DNA of 64,000 nucleotides from Io17-Chloro-G2 sp965226915 (GCA_965226915.1 CBDDEJ010000006.1:248001-312000), one strand, 5' to 3'; shown: positions 26,943 through 36,862, counted from the stretch's first letter. The notes: generated by a model from the sequence alone, not told the origin. Numbers and translations are program-made.

Positions 26943-27626
26943 GGGTTCACCTTACCGTGACTACTCCTCAGTGGGCATGGGCATCGCCAGCAATGCCCAT
27001 CGATTTTACAGAAAATCACTAAGGCAGCTCCATACCAATAATACCTTAGGCAATGCGCCACTTCGGCGCGACCCTTCTCGAAGACCCATGGGAATATTTA
27101 AATGGCCTTCTTTCGTCGTCCGCTGTGTTTTAAGACGTCTTTATTCCTTCTATAATCAGTTACCCCGTCGTGCCTGGCTAGCTACGAAACAATTGCCGAC
27201 ATTTTGCCGACATTTTGCCGACATTCTTGGCAGCATGGAGTGGTACCAAACGGCACCACAGGCACAAATCACCTTCCAGCATTAGCACCAAAAAGCACGT
27301 CGTCAGGCACGATAACACATAACGGGACATGGCTCACCGAACTTTTAATCTGGTTGTCGCGAGTTGGGAAAGTACTTTTACACATGGCTGTGAACAACAG
27401 AGCGTAGAAGAGGTCCCGTCCCTGTGGGGGAGTTCATGCCCGAAGATCCCCGCCCTGCACCGACCAGGTCTACCTACCTACGTGTTTTGTGGCGCAGAGT
27501 GGTCGGGATATTAAAGGGCCAGGTGAAGCTAAAACCCCGGTTTGTACTCACCACTGAACAAACATCGGAATCACTACGTGCACTTAGGGTAGGAGTCCAG
27601 TTTCCGAACTCGATCTAAATTGATGG
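26943..27626. other. Long region without gene before tRNA-Pro
   Basis: No convincing coding frame is present. A perfect 11-bp tandem repeat (TTGCCGACATT, three units) lies at 27,193-27,225. This region separates the IS-rich half from the housekeeping half. Confidence 0.5.
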
Positions 27627-27699
27627 TCGGGGTGAGTGGACTCGAACCACCGGCCTCTTCGTCCCGAACGAAGCGCGCTAGCCACTGCGCTACACCCCG
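27627..27699 (-). tRNA. tRNA-Pro (anticodon CGG)
   Basis: The minus strand folds as a cloverleaf: acceptor CGGGGTG/CACCCCG with discriminator A, D arm around GTAGCGCAGTGGCTAGCGCG, anticodon stem CTTCG/CGAAG with loop TTCGGGA (anticodon CGG), and a T arm containing GGTTCGAGTCC. CCA is not encoded. It reads proline CCG codons. Confidence 0.95.
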
Positions 27700-27817
27700 A
27701 TCCTACCCACACCTGATACTAGCATGAGCAAGCATTATTATACCTCAACCGGGCATGCGATTCGGTCTCAATCTGCGTGGCTTGATCCGGACTGGCTAAA
27801 CAGAGTTGCCAGATCGA

Positions 27818-28432
27818 TTATTGAAGGGCTTCCATCTGCTCAACTTTCTGTTCCAAGACCCTTCGATTAAGAGCCCCGGTCCATTTCTCAAAGATGGTTC
27901 CATCGGGGTTGATGAACACTGTGGTGGGCATACCCAAGATCTGATAATCCCGGACTACCCCGCGGTCGTCGGTGAAACCGGCGGGATAGGTGATCGACAA
28001 CTCCCTCAACAGGTTTTCCGCATCGTGCTGGCTTCCTAGGCCCATGAACTGACCAATGTCCACCCCCACTAAGGTCACGTCGTCTTTAAAATCGTCGTGG
28101 AAGGCCTGCAGATCGGGCATCTCAGCCCTGCAGGGAGGGCAAAGGCCGGCCCAAAAATTCAAGATGACCGGTTTGCCATCCAGCTGATGAATATTCAGGT
28201 GCCTGCCGCCCAGCTCTGACCCGCCCTGAAAGAGCGTGAACGAAAAATCCGGCGCCTGTTCCCCGACGGCTGAACCAGATCCACCGAACTTCACCCCAAC
28301 CACGATGGCGGCGGCCACCAAAACCAGAGCGGCGACAGCCAATCCACTGGTCATCACCTGACTGCGCCGCTGCTTGGAGGCGGTTTTAGAAGCTGAAGTG
28401 GCCACCCTGCCTTGGGCTCGATTTTTTGCCAT
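27818..28432 (-). CDS. Membrane-anchored TlpA/ResA-type thioredoxin
   Basis: The 204-residue protein has a basic cytoplasmic N-terminus, one transmembrane helix (about residues 28-47, TSGLAVAALVLVAAAIVVGV) and an extracytoplasmic thioredoxin domain. The active site is FWAGLCPPCRAEMPDLQAF (CPPC), with the cis-proline in LGMPTTVFINPDG. TlpA/ResA proteins reduce disulfides outside the membrane, often in cytochrome c maturation. It is separated from the SDR gene downstream on the right and has its own 165-bp upstream region. Confidence 0.9.
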   Translation of the reverse strand: MAKNRAQGRVATSASKTASKQRRSQVMTSGLAVAALVLVAAAIVVGVKFGGSGSAVGEQAPDFSFTLFQGGSELGGRHLNIHQLDGKPVILNFWAGLCPPCRAEMPDLQAFHDDFKDDVTLVGVDIGQFMGLGSQHDAENLLRELSITYPAGFTDDRGVVRDYQILGMPTTVFINPDGTIFEKWTGALNRRVLEQKVEQMEALQ

Positions 28433-28597
28433 TATTCGCGACCCCCTAAATTGACCAAGCTGTCGTTATTCTTATCTCTTAGGATGACAACAATCGGATT
28501 CAGGTTCGGCGCGCTCAGGTGCGGCGCCCATCGGTCCGGGGATTGCTGGAGAGGCTGGGTACAAACAACATACGCCCGCAGAAGGCCTCTGGTTTGC

Positions 28598-29539
28598 CTA
28601 CCGGTAATGCCGGCGTAGTTCGGACACGTAGTTCTTGCCTAAAAAGTGGTGAATTTGGTCTAGCCACTGGCTCAGCGAAGTTGTCCCCGTGGGCGGATCT
28701 TGAGAGATCAACAAGCCGGCCATCAATCCACTTATCTCGTCCCTGGTGAGAACAACATCCCGGCCAATCAGTTTCATCGCAGTGGCCAATCCAAAAAGTA
28801 TGGCAGGCGGCGTCTGGATCAGCCTGGCGTTGGTCTGGACCTTTTGCGCCACCAACTTCACGAGATCGCGGAAGGCGAGGGTTTCCGGACCGGCGGCGTC
28901 GATCACTCTGCTGCTAGTTTCCTGGCCGGCGGTCACGGCCAGAGCCGCCAAATCTTCGACGAACACAGGCTGGACGAGATAATCTCCTGACCCGGCGATA
29001 GGGAAGACCGGGAACCGCCTGAGGAACCAGGCGATATTGTTGATCAAGACGTCTTCCGCGCCGAACACCAGCGTTGGCCGGACGATGGCGTACTCCAGGC
29101 CGGAGTTGGTGATAGCTTGTTCCGCCAAGGCTTTACCTTTGAAGTACGGCAGGACAGAATCAGCTGAAGGGTTGGAGATGCTGATATGCACTACCTTGCG
29201 AACACCCGCCGTCCGGGCCGCATCAATCAGGACCTCGGTATTTTTCACCGCCGAGTCGAATGTCGTGCCGCCCCGGGGGAAACGGATCCAGTAAGTGTTG
29301 TAGAGGGTGGTGGCGCCGCGAAGATTTTCCTCCAATTGGGAGCGGTTGTCAAAGTTGAAAGGAAGCGCCCGAACCCGTTCGCCGAAGGGATTGGGCCTCT
29401 TGGGATGGTTGGTCAGCGTAGCAACGGTTTTGCCTGCGGAAAGGAGTCTTTGGGCGATGTATTTCCCGGTGTAGCTAAATGCTCCAGTCACTACGTTTAG
29501 CTCTGTATCCCCTTCCACTCCATCACTTTCGGCCGGCAT
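28598..29539 (-). CDS. Atypical SDR / NAD(P)-binding epimerase-like protein
   Basis: The 313-residue protein begins with the nucleotide-binding fold VVTGAFSYTGKYIAQRLLSA (TGxxxxTG) and has VRKVVHISISNP, KALAEQAITNSGLEYAIVRP TLVFG and VQPVFVEDLAALAV. These mark the complex-I NDUFA9-like/NmrA-like atypical SDR group. The usual YxxxK catalytic pair is not evident, so it may bind rather than convert its substrate. It lies 12 bp downstream of mfd on the same strand and is probably co-transcribed with it. Confidence 0.82.
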   Translation of the reverse strand: MPAESDGVEGDTELNVVTGAFSYTGKYIAQRLLSAGKTVATLTNHPKRPNPFGERVRALPFNFDNRSQLEENLRGATTLYNTYWIRFPRGGTTFDSAVKNTEVLIDAARTAGVRKVVHISISNPSADSVLPYFKGKALAEQAITNSGLEYAIVRPTLVFGAEDVLINNIAWFLRRFPVFPIAGSGDYLVQPVFVEDLAALAVTAGQETSSRVIDAAGPETLAFRDLVKLVAQKVQTNARLIQTPPAILFGLATAMKLIGRDVVLTRDEISGLMAGLLISQDPPTGTTSLSQWLDQIHHFLGKNYVSELRRHYR

Positions 29540-29551
29540 CTTCAGCTGCTC

Positions 29552-32500
29552 CTACGCGGAGGTTTCCTGGGGCGCGGCCAGGTCTCGCAGGCTGTTTTGG
29601 AATGCCTGAAACCGTTGGATCACCATGGTCAACCGGGACATCCAATTCTCTCCCATTTGGCGCATGGAAAGTTGGATCTGCTGGTTTCCCACCCTTGCGG
29701 CGGGGCCCAATGCTTTTTGCAGCGGGACCCGGGCGCCTCCCACAGGCACGCCCAAGGCGAGGTTAATGGATTCGCCTTGATGAACAACGGATTCGATACC
29801 CGCCAACCCTGCCAGCGCCCGAAGGTCGGCCAGAATCAAAAGATTTTCAGTGTCCTGGGGCAGCGGCCCGAATCGGTCCCGCAACTCTTCTCGCAGCTCC
29901 CCCACCTCTTTTCTATCCTTGATCCGGGCAATGCGCTGGTAGACCGCCAAGCGGGATGGCAGATGTTCCATGTAACTATCTGGGATACGGGACGGCAGGG
30001 GTAATTCCAAGCGCGGCAACCCCGGTGCAGTTGGACCGTCGTCATCGGCTCCTTCGTTCTGCCGCTGCTTTAACTCTTCCACCGCCTGGTTAAGCAACTG
30101 GCTATAGAGTTCTAGCCCCACGTCGTGGATATGACCACTTTGGGCGGCTCCCAAAAGGTTGCCGGCGCCTCGAATCTCCAGATCGCGCATGGCGATTCGA
30201 AACCCCGAGCCCAATTCCGATGCCTCCAGGATAGCCTGAATGCGTTTTTCGGCGGCTTCGGTGATCCGGCGGCCCTTGGGCAGCATCAAATAGGCGTAGG
30301 CCCGGTGCTCTCCCCGGCCTACCCTGCCCCTGAGTTGGTACAACTGAGACAGGCCAAACCGGTCGGCCCGGTCCAGGATGAGGGTGTTTACGTTGGGCAG
30401 GTCCAGGCCCGATTCGATGATGGTGGTGCACACCAAAACGTCGGCTTCGCCGGCGGCGAACGCCAGCATAACGTCTTCCAGTTCTGATTCGGCCATTTGC
30501 CCATGACCCACCAGGATGCGGGCTTCAGGAACCAGTTCCGATAGTTCAGCAGCCTTCTGCTGGATGGTCTTTACCCGGTTATGCAAGAAAAAAAGCTGTC
30601 CGTTGCGCTCCAACTCCCGGAGGATCGCCTCTTTGATCACGTCTTCGCTGTACTCCGAGACAAAGGTTTTCACCGGGAGGCGCGCTTCCGGCGGCGTGTC
30701 CATCGTGCTCAAATCCCGCATCCCCGACAGGGCCTGGTTCAACGTGCGGGGAATCGGGGTTGCGCTGAGGGTCAACACGTCCACTTGCTGCCGCAATTGT
30801 TTCAGCCGCTCTTTGTGGGCCACGCCGAATTTTTGCTCTTCGTCCACCACCGCCAACCCCAGATTTTTGAAGCTGACATCTTTTTGGAGCAGCCTGTGGG
30901 TGCCGATGACGATGTCGACAGAACCGTCTTTCAGGCCTGCGACCACTTCATCTTGCTCTTTGTGGGTGCGGAACCGGCTTAAGACCTCCACCCGCACGGG
31001 GTAGGGGCTGAGACGCTCGCTAAATGTAGCGTAGTGCTGCTGGGCCAATACAGTTGTCGGCACCAATATGCCCACTTGGAGCCCGTCGTTCACCGTTTTA
31101 AATGCGGCCCTCAGCGCCACCTCGGTCTTGCCGTAGCCCACGTCGCCGCAAATGAGGCGGTCCATGGGTTTGACTATCTCCATATCCGCCTTTACCTGCT
31201 CTATTGCCGTGGCCTGGTCAGGTGTTTCTTCGTATGGAAATGAGTCTTCCAGTTCTTGCTGCCAGGTGGTGTCCGAGCTGAACTCGTGACCTCTGGCGGC
31301 CTGCCGTGCCGCGTGGAGCTTGAGCAGCTCTTCGGCCAATTCCTGAGTAGCCCCTTTCACCTTGGCTTTGATTCGAGACCATTCGGCCGTGCTCAACCGG
31401 GTCAGGTTGGGCGGCTGGTCCTGGGCGCCGATGTAGGCAGTCACCCGGTCAAGATGGTCCGTGGGCACGTAGAGCTTGTCGTTGTCAGCGTACTCCAGAA
31501 CCAGGTATTCTTTTTCCTCTTCGTCGCCGCCCATGCGGTGTGTGCCGGCGAAACGGGCAACACCATGATCTATGTGGACTACGTAACTGCCCGGGGAAAG
31601 GTCGTTCAGAACAATGTCCGGACCTGTTTCCACCTTCCTGGCCCGCCGGTAGCGCCGTTCCTTAACAGTGCCAAACAACTCGGCGTCGGTGAGCAACGCC
31701 ACCGAACATCTTTCTCCGTTTGATCCGGTAGCGGCGTCCAGTGTCCAACCTTGGGGCAAAGACCCTGCCAACACCCGTACCCCGCCAGCATGGTCCAAAT
31801 CTTCTAACCCCTCTGAAACCGAGACGCCTATGCCATCTTGTTCCAAGACTTCCGCCACGCGGCGGGCATGTTGAGTCACCGCCACCACCGCCTTGCTTTC
31901 ACCCCTGTAACGGCGAACGTCACTGGCCAATTGGTCCAACCGGCCATAGTAAGTGACCGCCGGTTGGAAGATGCGGTCCTCATCGTCGCTGACCCAACTG
32001 CGCATGGGAATCAATCGGCAATCTTGCATCTCCGCCTGGAATCTGGCCCAGGGTTGGTGCGGCGAAGGGAACCCCTGGGGCATCTCGCCTCGCTCTTCCC
32101 GGGTGGTGCGCATCCGCTGGAACCTTTCCTCCAGTTCTAGGGCTTCCGCCTCGATCTGACTGTCCCGCTCCAAGATCAAATATGCGTTTTGAGGAAGATA
32201 TTCTAGCAGGCTTGAATGGTTTAGCAGGCCATTGTAGAAGGAAAGGATCTCGCTGTTCGGAGCAGAGAACAGGGACACAAGCTCATCCTCAAACCGGTCG
32301 CGGACTTGGCTGGTGCAACGTGCAAAGTCCAACCCGGCGATGAGGTCCTCCACACGGCGCCGGTCGGAGAAATCTGGCAACTGCTCTCTAGCCGGGATCA
32401 AGTTGACGGATTGGACGTCCGCCACCGAACGCTGGGTGTATGGGTCGAATCGGCGGATGGTTTCGACTTCGTCGTCGAATAGCTCAACGCGGTAGGGCGA

Positions 32501-33112
32501 AAGGGAGTCGGAAGGAAATACATCGATGATCCCTCCGCGCTGGCTGAATGAGCCCGGACCCTCCACCAGCGGCTCGTTGTGGTAACCCAGGTCCACCCAC
32601 TGGGTCAACATATCCTTGAGACGGACTCGTTGCCCAACGCTGATTCCTGTGGAACGGGAGGCCACGACTGGAGGAGGCAGAGTCAACCGGAGGGCCGCGC
32701 CTATGGACGCCACCACCAACGGACAAAGGGGGTTTTCGCTGGTTCCAATTTCTCCCGTATCGTTCGCCGAAGAAGCGAGCGCGGCCATTGCGGTTAGCCG
32801 TTGATTCCCGGTTTGGGCATCCACGGCCAGCCGCTCGAAGGGAAGGACCTCTGGCTCGGGGAAGAGATAGGCGGGGGCATCCTCTCCAAGGAAGGTCAAT
32901 AACTGGTCGTGGAGCCGCCGGGCGTCTTCGGGCCGGGGTGTCAAGACCAATATCGGCGCCTGGAGCTGGCGCCACAATGCGCCGATGTACGCCGGCCGGG
33001 CCCCTGGACGAATCGTTACGGGTGGAGCGGGTTGGGATTGGCGGATCTCAGCCAGTTGCCTCTGATACGCCGGGTTTCCGGCAACAGCCGAAAGGAGGCC
33101 TTCTAATGACAT
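29552..33112 (-). CDS. mfd: Transcription-repair coupling factor
   Basis: This large DNA translocase pushes stalled RNA polymerase off damaged DNA and recruits UvrA. Visible domains in order: the UvrB-like N-terminal module (PAYLFPEPEVLPFERLAVDA), the RNA-polymerase-interacting CarD-like domain (LSPGSYVVHIDHGVARFAG), the RecG-like motor with Walker A (DRLICGDVGYGKTEVALRAA), DEEQ box (AVVDEEQKFGVAHKERLK), motif VI (YQLRGRVGRGEHRAYAYL) and the C-terminal TRCF domain. The start is uncertain: ATG 33,112 (MSLEGLLSAVAG) gives 1,186 residues, normal for Mfd, while the open frame reaches a TTG at 33,184. Neither has a strong Shine-Dalgarno. Confidence 0.96.
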   Translation of the reverse strand: MSLEGLLSAVAGNPAYQRQLAEIRQSQPAPPVTIRPGARPAYIGALWRQLQAPILVLTPRPEDARRLHDQLLTFLGEDAPAYLFPEPEVLPFERLAVDAQTGNQRLTAMAALASSANDTGEIGTSENPLCPLVVASIGAALRLTLPPPVVASRSTGISVGQRVRLKDMLTQWVDLGYHNEPLVEGPGSFSQRGGIIDVFPSDSLSPYRVELFDDEVETIRRFDPYTQRSVADVQSVNLIPAREQLPDFSDRRRVEDLIAGLDFARCTSQVRDRFEDELVSLFSAPNSEILSFYNGLLNHSSLLEYLPQNAYLILERDSQIEAEALELEERFQRMRTTREERGEMPQGFPSPHQPWARFQAEMQDCRLIPMRSWVSDDEDRIFQPAVTYYGRLDQLASDVRRYRGESKAVVAVTQHARRVAEVLEQDGIGVSVSEGLEDLDHAGGVRVLAGSLPQGWTLDAATGSNGERCSVALLTDAELFGTVKERRYRRARKVETGPDIVLNDLSPGSYVVHIDHGVARFAGTHRMGGDEEEKEYLVLEYADNDKLYVPTDHLDRVTAYIGAQDQPPNLTRLSTAEWSRIKAKVKGATQELAEELLKLHAARQAARGHEFSSDTTWQQELEDSFPYEETPDQATAIEQVKADMEIVKPMDRLICGDVGYGKTEVALRAAFKTVNDGLQVGILVPTTVLAQQHYATFSERLSPYPVRVEVLSRFRTHKEQDEVVAGLKDGSVDIVIGTHRLLQKDVSFKNLGLAVVDEEQKFGVAHKERLKQLRQQVDVLTLSATPIPRTLNQALSGMRDLSTMDTPPEARLPVKTFVSEYSEDVIKEAILRELERNGQLFFLHNRVKTIQQKAAELSELVPEARILVGHGQMAESELEDVMLAFAAGEADVLVCTTIIESGLDLPNVNTLILDRADRFGLSQLYQLRGRVGRGEHRAYAYLMLPKGRRITEAAEKRIQAILEASELGSGFRIAMRDLEIRGAGNLLGAAQSGHIHDVGLELYSQLLNQAVEELKQRQNEGADDDGPTAPGLPRLELPLPSRIPDSYMEHLPSRLAVYQRIARIKDRKEVGELREELRDRFGPLPQDTENLLILADLRALAGLAGIESVVHQGESINLALGVPVGGARVPLQKALGPAARVGNQQIQLSMRQMGENWMSRLTMVIQRFQAFQNSLRDLAAPQETSA

Positions 33113-33184
33113 CGAATCGGATCCGGCAACGAATGGAAGGCCCGGATAAATCGGAACCGGATGAATCGGACATGGAGGAGCCAA

Positions 33185-33451
33185 CTGCGGAATTTAATCT
33201 TAGGTTGTGTGTTCATTTACCCCTATTCTTACGAATTTCTCCGGCGGCGGATATCTTCTTTGGGAATGCCGGACACCGTATTTGCGAGAACTCTTAAAGG
33301 GGGCTCGCCCAAAAAGGGCGGCCCCGATAGATAACATTGTATTGCGTCCAGACCCGGTGAACAAGGTCAAAGATGACCTCATGTTATAATTAGTGTCCTA
33401 TTTCCCGTTGCGCGATTCCCGCACGAAGAGCCCCCAGGAAGGTCCGTTTCC
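33185..33451. promoter_or_regulatory. Divergent intergenic region between mfd and proB
   Basis: Contains an imperfect stem GGGGCTCGCCC/GGGCGGCCCC around AAAAA at about 33,299-33,325 without a T-run. Promoters for both genes must lie here; none is clear enough to place. Confidence 0.4.
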
Positions 33452-34648
33452 ATGACTGCCGCCCGCCGTTCTCCGGAAAAAACCTCGCCCCAAATCGACC
33501 AAAAGGAGCAACTGCGACACCGGCGCATCGTGGTCAAAGCAGGCACCAGCTACTTGACCAGCGAATCCGACCCGCCAGGCCTCAATAAGGCGGTGTTGGC
33601 CGACCTGGTCCGCCAGATTTGCTGGCTGAGGGAGCAAGGGGCGGAGGTGCTGCTGGTGACTTCTGGGGCTATCGCCGCTGGCCGGCAAGCCCTGCATAAA
33701 TCCGATCCGGGTCCGGGAAAGGAGCACCCGGAGAGGGATATTTCATCCCGGCAGGTTTTGGCGGCATTAGGGCAGAGCCGCCTGATGCAAACCTACCAGG
33801 AATTGTTTGATGCCCACGGCTTCCGGGTGGCTCAGACATTATTGACCATTAACGACCTGTCCGACCGCCAATCATATCTGAACGTCGGCAACACCCTAAC
33901 CGGGCTGCTGGATTTGGGCGCCGTCCCGATCTTAAACGAGAATGACGTGGTGGCGGTGGATGAGATCGGCGAGGTATTCGGAGATAATGACCGTTTGTCG
34001 GCGTTGGTGGCCAACCTCGTGGACGCCGATCTTTTGGTGATTCTCACTGACATCGATGGCCTGTACACTGCCGACCCCAACCATGACCCCTCGGCCACCC
34101 TAATTCCACTGGTAAATGAAGTGGACGAGGATATCGAAGGATTGGCCGGTAAAGAGCTCAACCCGTGGGCCAGGGGCGGCATGTCCACCAAACTAGAAGC
34201 CGCGCGTCTGGTCACCTCTTCGGGCGTGGCCATGGTCATGTGCCGAGGCACGGCCGAGGACGCCGTCTTGAAGGCGGCCCGGGGTGAGGAAATCGGCACA
34301 CTGTTTCAACCGGCGGCCGGGAAATTGGAGGCTCGCAAGCGGTGGATGTTGGGCGCCATCTCGCAAAAAGGTGAGGTTCGAGTCGACGATGGAGCGTCAA
34401 AGGCGTTGCGTGAGTTGAACCGCAGCCTGTTGCCGGCGGGCATCCGGGCGGTGGATGGAGAGTTCCGGCGGGGCGACATCATATTCATAACCGGCCTTGA
34501 TGGCCACCGCATCGCCTGCGGTATTGCCAACTACCGGTCGGGCGACATAGCGCAAATCCAAGGAGCCCAATCCGGAAGAATCTCCAGCATCTTGGGGTAC
34601 GATTACGGCCAAGAGGTAGTTCACCGGAATAATCTGGTGTTGCTGTAA
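33452..34648 (+). CDS. proB: Glutamate 5-kinase
   Basis: Catalyses the first step of proline synthesis, phosphorylating glutamate with ATP. The amino-acid kinase domain shows VVKAGTSYLTSE, EVLLVTSGAIAAGRQAL, ILNENDVVAVDE, FGDNDRLSALVANLVDADLL and RGGMSTKLEAARL. The C-terminal PUA domain (residues about 295-390, MLGAISQKGEVRVDDGASKA) is present. The 398-residue length includes about 25 extra N-terminal residues before RHRRIVVKAG, so the true start could be slightly downstream. proA lies 560 bp further on the same strand, with a small protease-like gene between. Confidence 0.95.
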   Translation: MTAARRSPEKTSPQIDQKEQLRHRRIVVKAGTSYLTSESDPPGLNKAVLADLVRQICWLREQGAEVLLVTSGAIAAGRQALHKSDPGPGKEHPERDISSRQVLAALGQSRLMQTYQELFDAHGFRVAQTLLTINDLSDRQSYLNVGNTLTGLLDLGAVPILNENDVVAVDEIGEVFGDNDRLSALVANLVDADLLVILTDIDGLYTADPNHDPSATLIPLVNEVDEDIEGLAGKELNPWARGGMSTKLEAARLVTSSGVAMVMCRGTAEDAVLKAARGEEIGTLFQPAAGKLEARKRWMLGAISQKGEVRVDDGASKALRELNRSLLPAGIRAVDGEFRRGDIIFITGLDGHRIACGIANYRSGDIAQIQGAQSGRISSILGYDYGQEVVHRNNLVLL

Positions 34649-34671
34649 GCCAGTCGAACGAGGTAGCCGGT

Positions 34672-35049
34672 ATGGGGTTTGTCAAAGTAGCCGCTAACAT
34701 CGGACTAAGCAGAGACAATCTGCAGGAGATAGAGTTTCTTGTAGACACTGGTTCTTTTTACACGTTGCTTCCCCCTGATTTGGCGGAATCGACGGGAATC
34801 GATTTCCCAGTGACTACCCGGGTGGTCATGGCTGATAGCCGGGAGGCCGAGGTTCGCGTGGGAGTGGCCTACCTTCCCCTGGAGGACAGGGAAGGTGGAA
34901 TCATGGTTGCCCCAATGAATGTGCCGATGCCGCTGCTGGGAGCCAGCGCTCTGGAGATTCTCGGTCTGAAAGTAGATCCCGTGGCTAAGGTGTTGGAACA
35001 CACTCGGCCATTCGGACCAGCTGCGTTAACAGGGCTAACTGGGTTTTAG
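34672..35049 (+). CDS. Retropepsin-like (clan AA) aspartic protease family protein
   Basis: The 125-residue protein has the single-lobe aspartic protease pattern: IEFLVDTGSFYTLLPPDLAE with the catalytic DTG, then VMADSREAEVRVGVAYLPLE and the second-half motif MPLLGASALEILGLKVDPVA. Such proteins work as dimers; bacterial members are often of unknown role. It sits between proB and proA, 23 bp after proB, and is followed by a fragment of a paralogue. Confidence 0.8.
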   Translation: MGFVKVAANIGLSRDNLQEIEFLVDTGSFYTLLPPDLAESTGIDFPVTTRVVMADSREAEVRVGVAYLPLEDREGGIMVAPMNVPMPLLGASALEILGLKVDPVAKVLEHTRPFGPAALTGLTGF

Positions 35050-35081
35050 GAGAATATACTGGAGTGGTTTCCTGTATTTTC

Positions 35082-35207
35082 GGCGGCGATGGCACAGTAC
35101 CCCTGCTTGGCGCCGCCGCGCTTGAGGAATTCGGCTTGGGGTTCTGCCCTATCAACCACGCTTTAATCCCCATCGTATTGAACCTGCTTTGGTTTGATCA
35201 GGAGTGA
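35082..35207 (+). pseudogene. C-terminal fragment of a second retropepsin-like protein
   Basis: The frame GGDGTVPLLGAAALEEFGLG, then FCPINHALIPIVLNLLW, matches the closing half of the same family (PLLGA.ALE.FGL). The DTG half is absent, so this is a remnant. It ends one base before the proA start codon. Confidence 0.6.
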
Positions 35208-35208
35208 A

Positions 35209-36498
35209 ATGGCGACGATCACCATAGATGAGCTAGCCATGATGGGCCGGGCGGCAAAAAAGGCAGCCCGCCAACTTGCCCGCACGTCTACCCAAGTCAA
35301 GAATCAGGCGTTGCTGAACATCGCCAATGCCCTTGAAGCCCGACAAGGCGAGTTGCTGTTGGAAAACCAGCGGGACTACACCGATGCTAGTACTTCGGGA
35401 TTAAGCGAGGCCCTCTTGGACCGTCTACAGCTGAGCCCAGACAGAATCAATGCAATGGCTGCCGGCGTTCGCAGCGTAGCTGCCCTGCCCGACCCGGTTG
35501 GCGAAAACATCGAAATGACTACCCTGCCGAACGGCTTGCGTGCCGGCCGCAGGCGGGTGCCCTTGGGAGTCATAGGAAGCATTTACGAAAGCCGGCCCAA
35601 TGTGACCATCGACATCGCCATCCTGGCTCTCAAGGCAGGGAACGCCTGTATCTTACGGGGCGGCAAGGAGAGCATTCACTCCAATATTGCCTTGTCGAGT
35701 CTGGTGCAAGAAGCCATTTTCGGCGCCGGTATATCTCGCGACGCCGTCCAGTATGTGGACAATCCGGACCGGTCCTTGGTTAACGCCATGCTGGATATGA
35801 AAGAATACATCGACTTGATGGTGCCCAGGGGAGGCTCAGGTCTTATCCAGTTGGTGCAAGATAAAGCCACCATGCCCGCGGTCACCGGCGGCATCGGCGT
35901 GTGCCACACTTACGTAGACCGCGCTGCTGATCTGGACAAGGCGGTTTCGATCGTTTACAACGCCAAGGTCCGGCGTCCTAGCATCTGCAACGCATTAGAC
36001 ACCGTGTTGGTCCACTGTGATCTGGCGCCCCAGTTCTTACCTCGCGTGGGCAAGGAACTGGCGAAGGCCGGAGTTGAACTGCATTGCGACCACCGCGCGC
36101 TAAGCCTTCTTGGACCTGAATGCGGCCCCAATCACGAGCTAGTCGCCATTCCGGCCACCGAGGACGATTGGGGACGGGAATACCTTTCGTTGACAGCGGC
36201 GGTCAAGGTTGTGGACTCGCTAGGAGAGGCCTTGGAGCATATAGAGAACTACGGCTCCGGACATTCCGAGGCAATCGTAACCGAAGATTATTCCGCCGCC
36301 ATGAGATTCTTGGATGAGGCCGATGCGGCGGCGGTTTACGTCAACGCCAGCACCCAGTTCACCGACGGCGGCGAGTTTGGGTTGGGCGCTGAGATTGGCA
36401 TTAGCACTCAGAAGTTCCACGCACGGGGGCCCATGGGACTAAGAGAGCTTACCTCATACAAATGGGTGATCATGGGCAACGGGCAGATTCGAGATTAG
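35209..36498 (+). CDS. proA: Gamma-glutamyl phosphate reductase
   Basis: Second enzyme of proline synthesis; reduces glutamyl-5-phosphate with NADPH. Family blocks: RVPLGVIGSIYESRPNVTID, GNACILRGGKESIHSN, DLMVPRGGSGLIQLVQDKA, RRPSICNALDTVLVH with the catalytic cysteine, and HARGPMGLRELTSYKWV at the C-terminus. Start ATG 35,209 has GGAG 5 nt upstream and gives a 429-residue protein of normal size. It follows proB on the same strand. Confidence 0.96.
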   Translation: MATITIDELAMMGRAAKKAARQLARTSTQVKNQALLNIANALEARQGELLLENQRDYTDASTSGLSEALLDRLQLSPDRINAMAAGVRSVAALPDPVGENIEMTTLPNGLRAGRRRVPLGVIGSIYESRPNVTIDIAILALKAGNACILRGGKESIHSNIALSSLVQEAIFGAGISRDAVQYVDNPDRSLVNAMLDMKEYIDLMVPRGGSGLIQLVQDKATMPAVTGGIGVCHTYVDRAADLDKAVSIVYNAKVRRPSICNALDTVLVHCDLAPQFLPRVGKELAKAGVELHCDHRALSLLGPECGPNHELVAIPATEDDWGREYLSLTAAVKVVDSLGEALEHIENYGSGHSEAIVTEDYSAAMRFLDEADAAAVYVNASTQFTDGGEFGLGAEIGISTQKFHARGPMGLRELTSYKWVIMGNGQIRD

Positions 36499-36526
36499 GA
36501 GGAGGGGTTAGGAGTGGAGGCTGGCA

Positions 36527-36835
36527 TTGGCAGATTTTAGTTTCGAACGCGAGGTCCGGACCCCCTATTCTGAAGCCTACACCATTCAGGAAGCAGATCG
36601 TATGGTCGGCCGGGTGGATATCCACTTCGCGGCTGAGATGGTTCATGTGGCGCTGGCAGTGGACGAAAGTCTGACCCAGGACACCATCCAAGAGATCATC
36701 GACACCATCGACGAAGACCTGTTGGACGCGGTTGGAATAACCCGGGAAGGGTTTGTGGTCCACGTTTTTCAGGGCCGGGAAACCGGAGTTTTCAGCGACG
36801 ATGAGGGGTTTGGTGAAAACGGCAGCGACCATTAA
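36527..36835 (+). CDS. Hypothetical protein, 102 residues
   Basis: Begins with TTG (LADFSFEREVRTPYSEAYTI) after a GGAGTGGAGG ribosome-binding stretch and lies 28 bp after proA. The protein is acidic, soluble and without cysteine or membrane segments; it reads AAEMVHVALAVDESL and DTIDEDLLDAVGITREGF. No family recognised, but composition and position make it a real gene, likely co-transcribed with proA. Confidence 0.6.
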   Translation: MADFSFEREVRTPYSEAYTIQEADRMVGRVDIHFAAEMVHVALAVDESLTQDTIQEIIDTIDEDLLDAVGITREGFVVHVFQGRETGVFSDDEGFGENGSDH

Positions 36836-36862
36836 AATCCGGTAAATCCGGGTCTGCCCCAG

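Noticed and set aside
27193..27225. CRISPR array
   Set aside because: Repeats are only 11 bp, directly abutting and without spacers; no cas genes are in the window.
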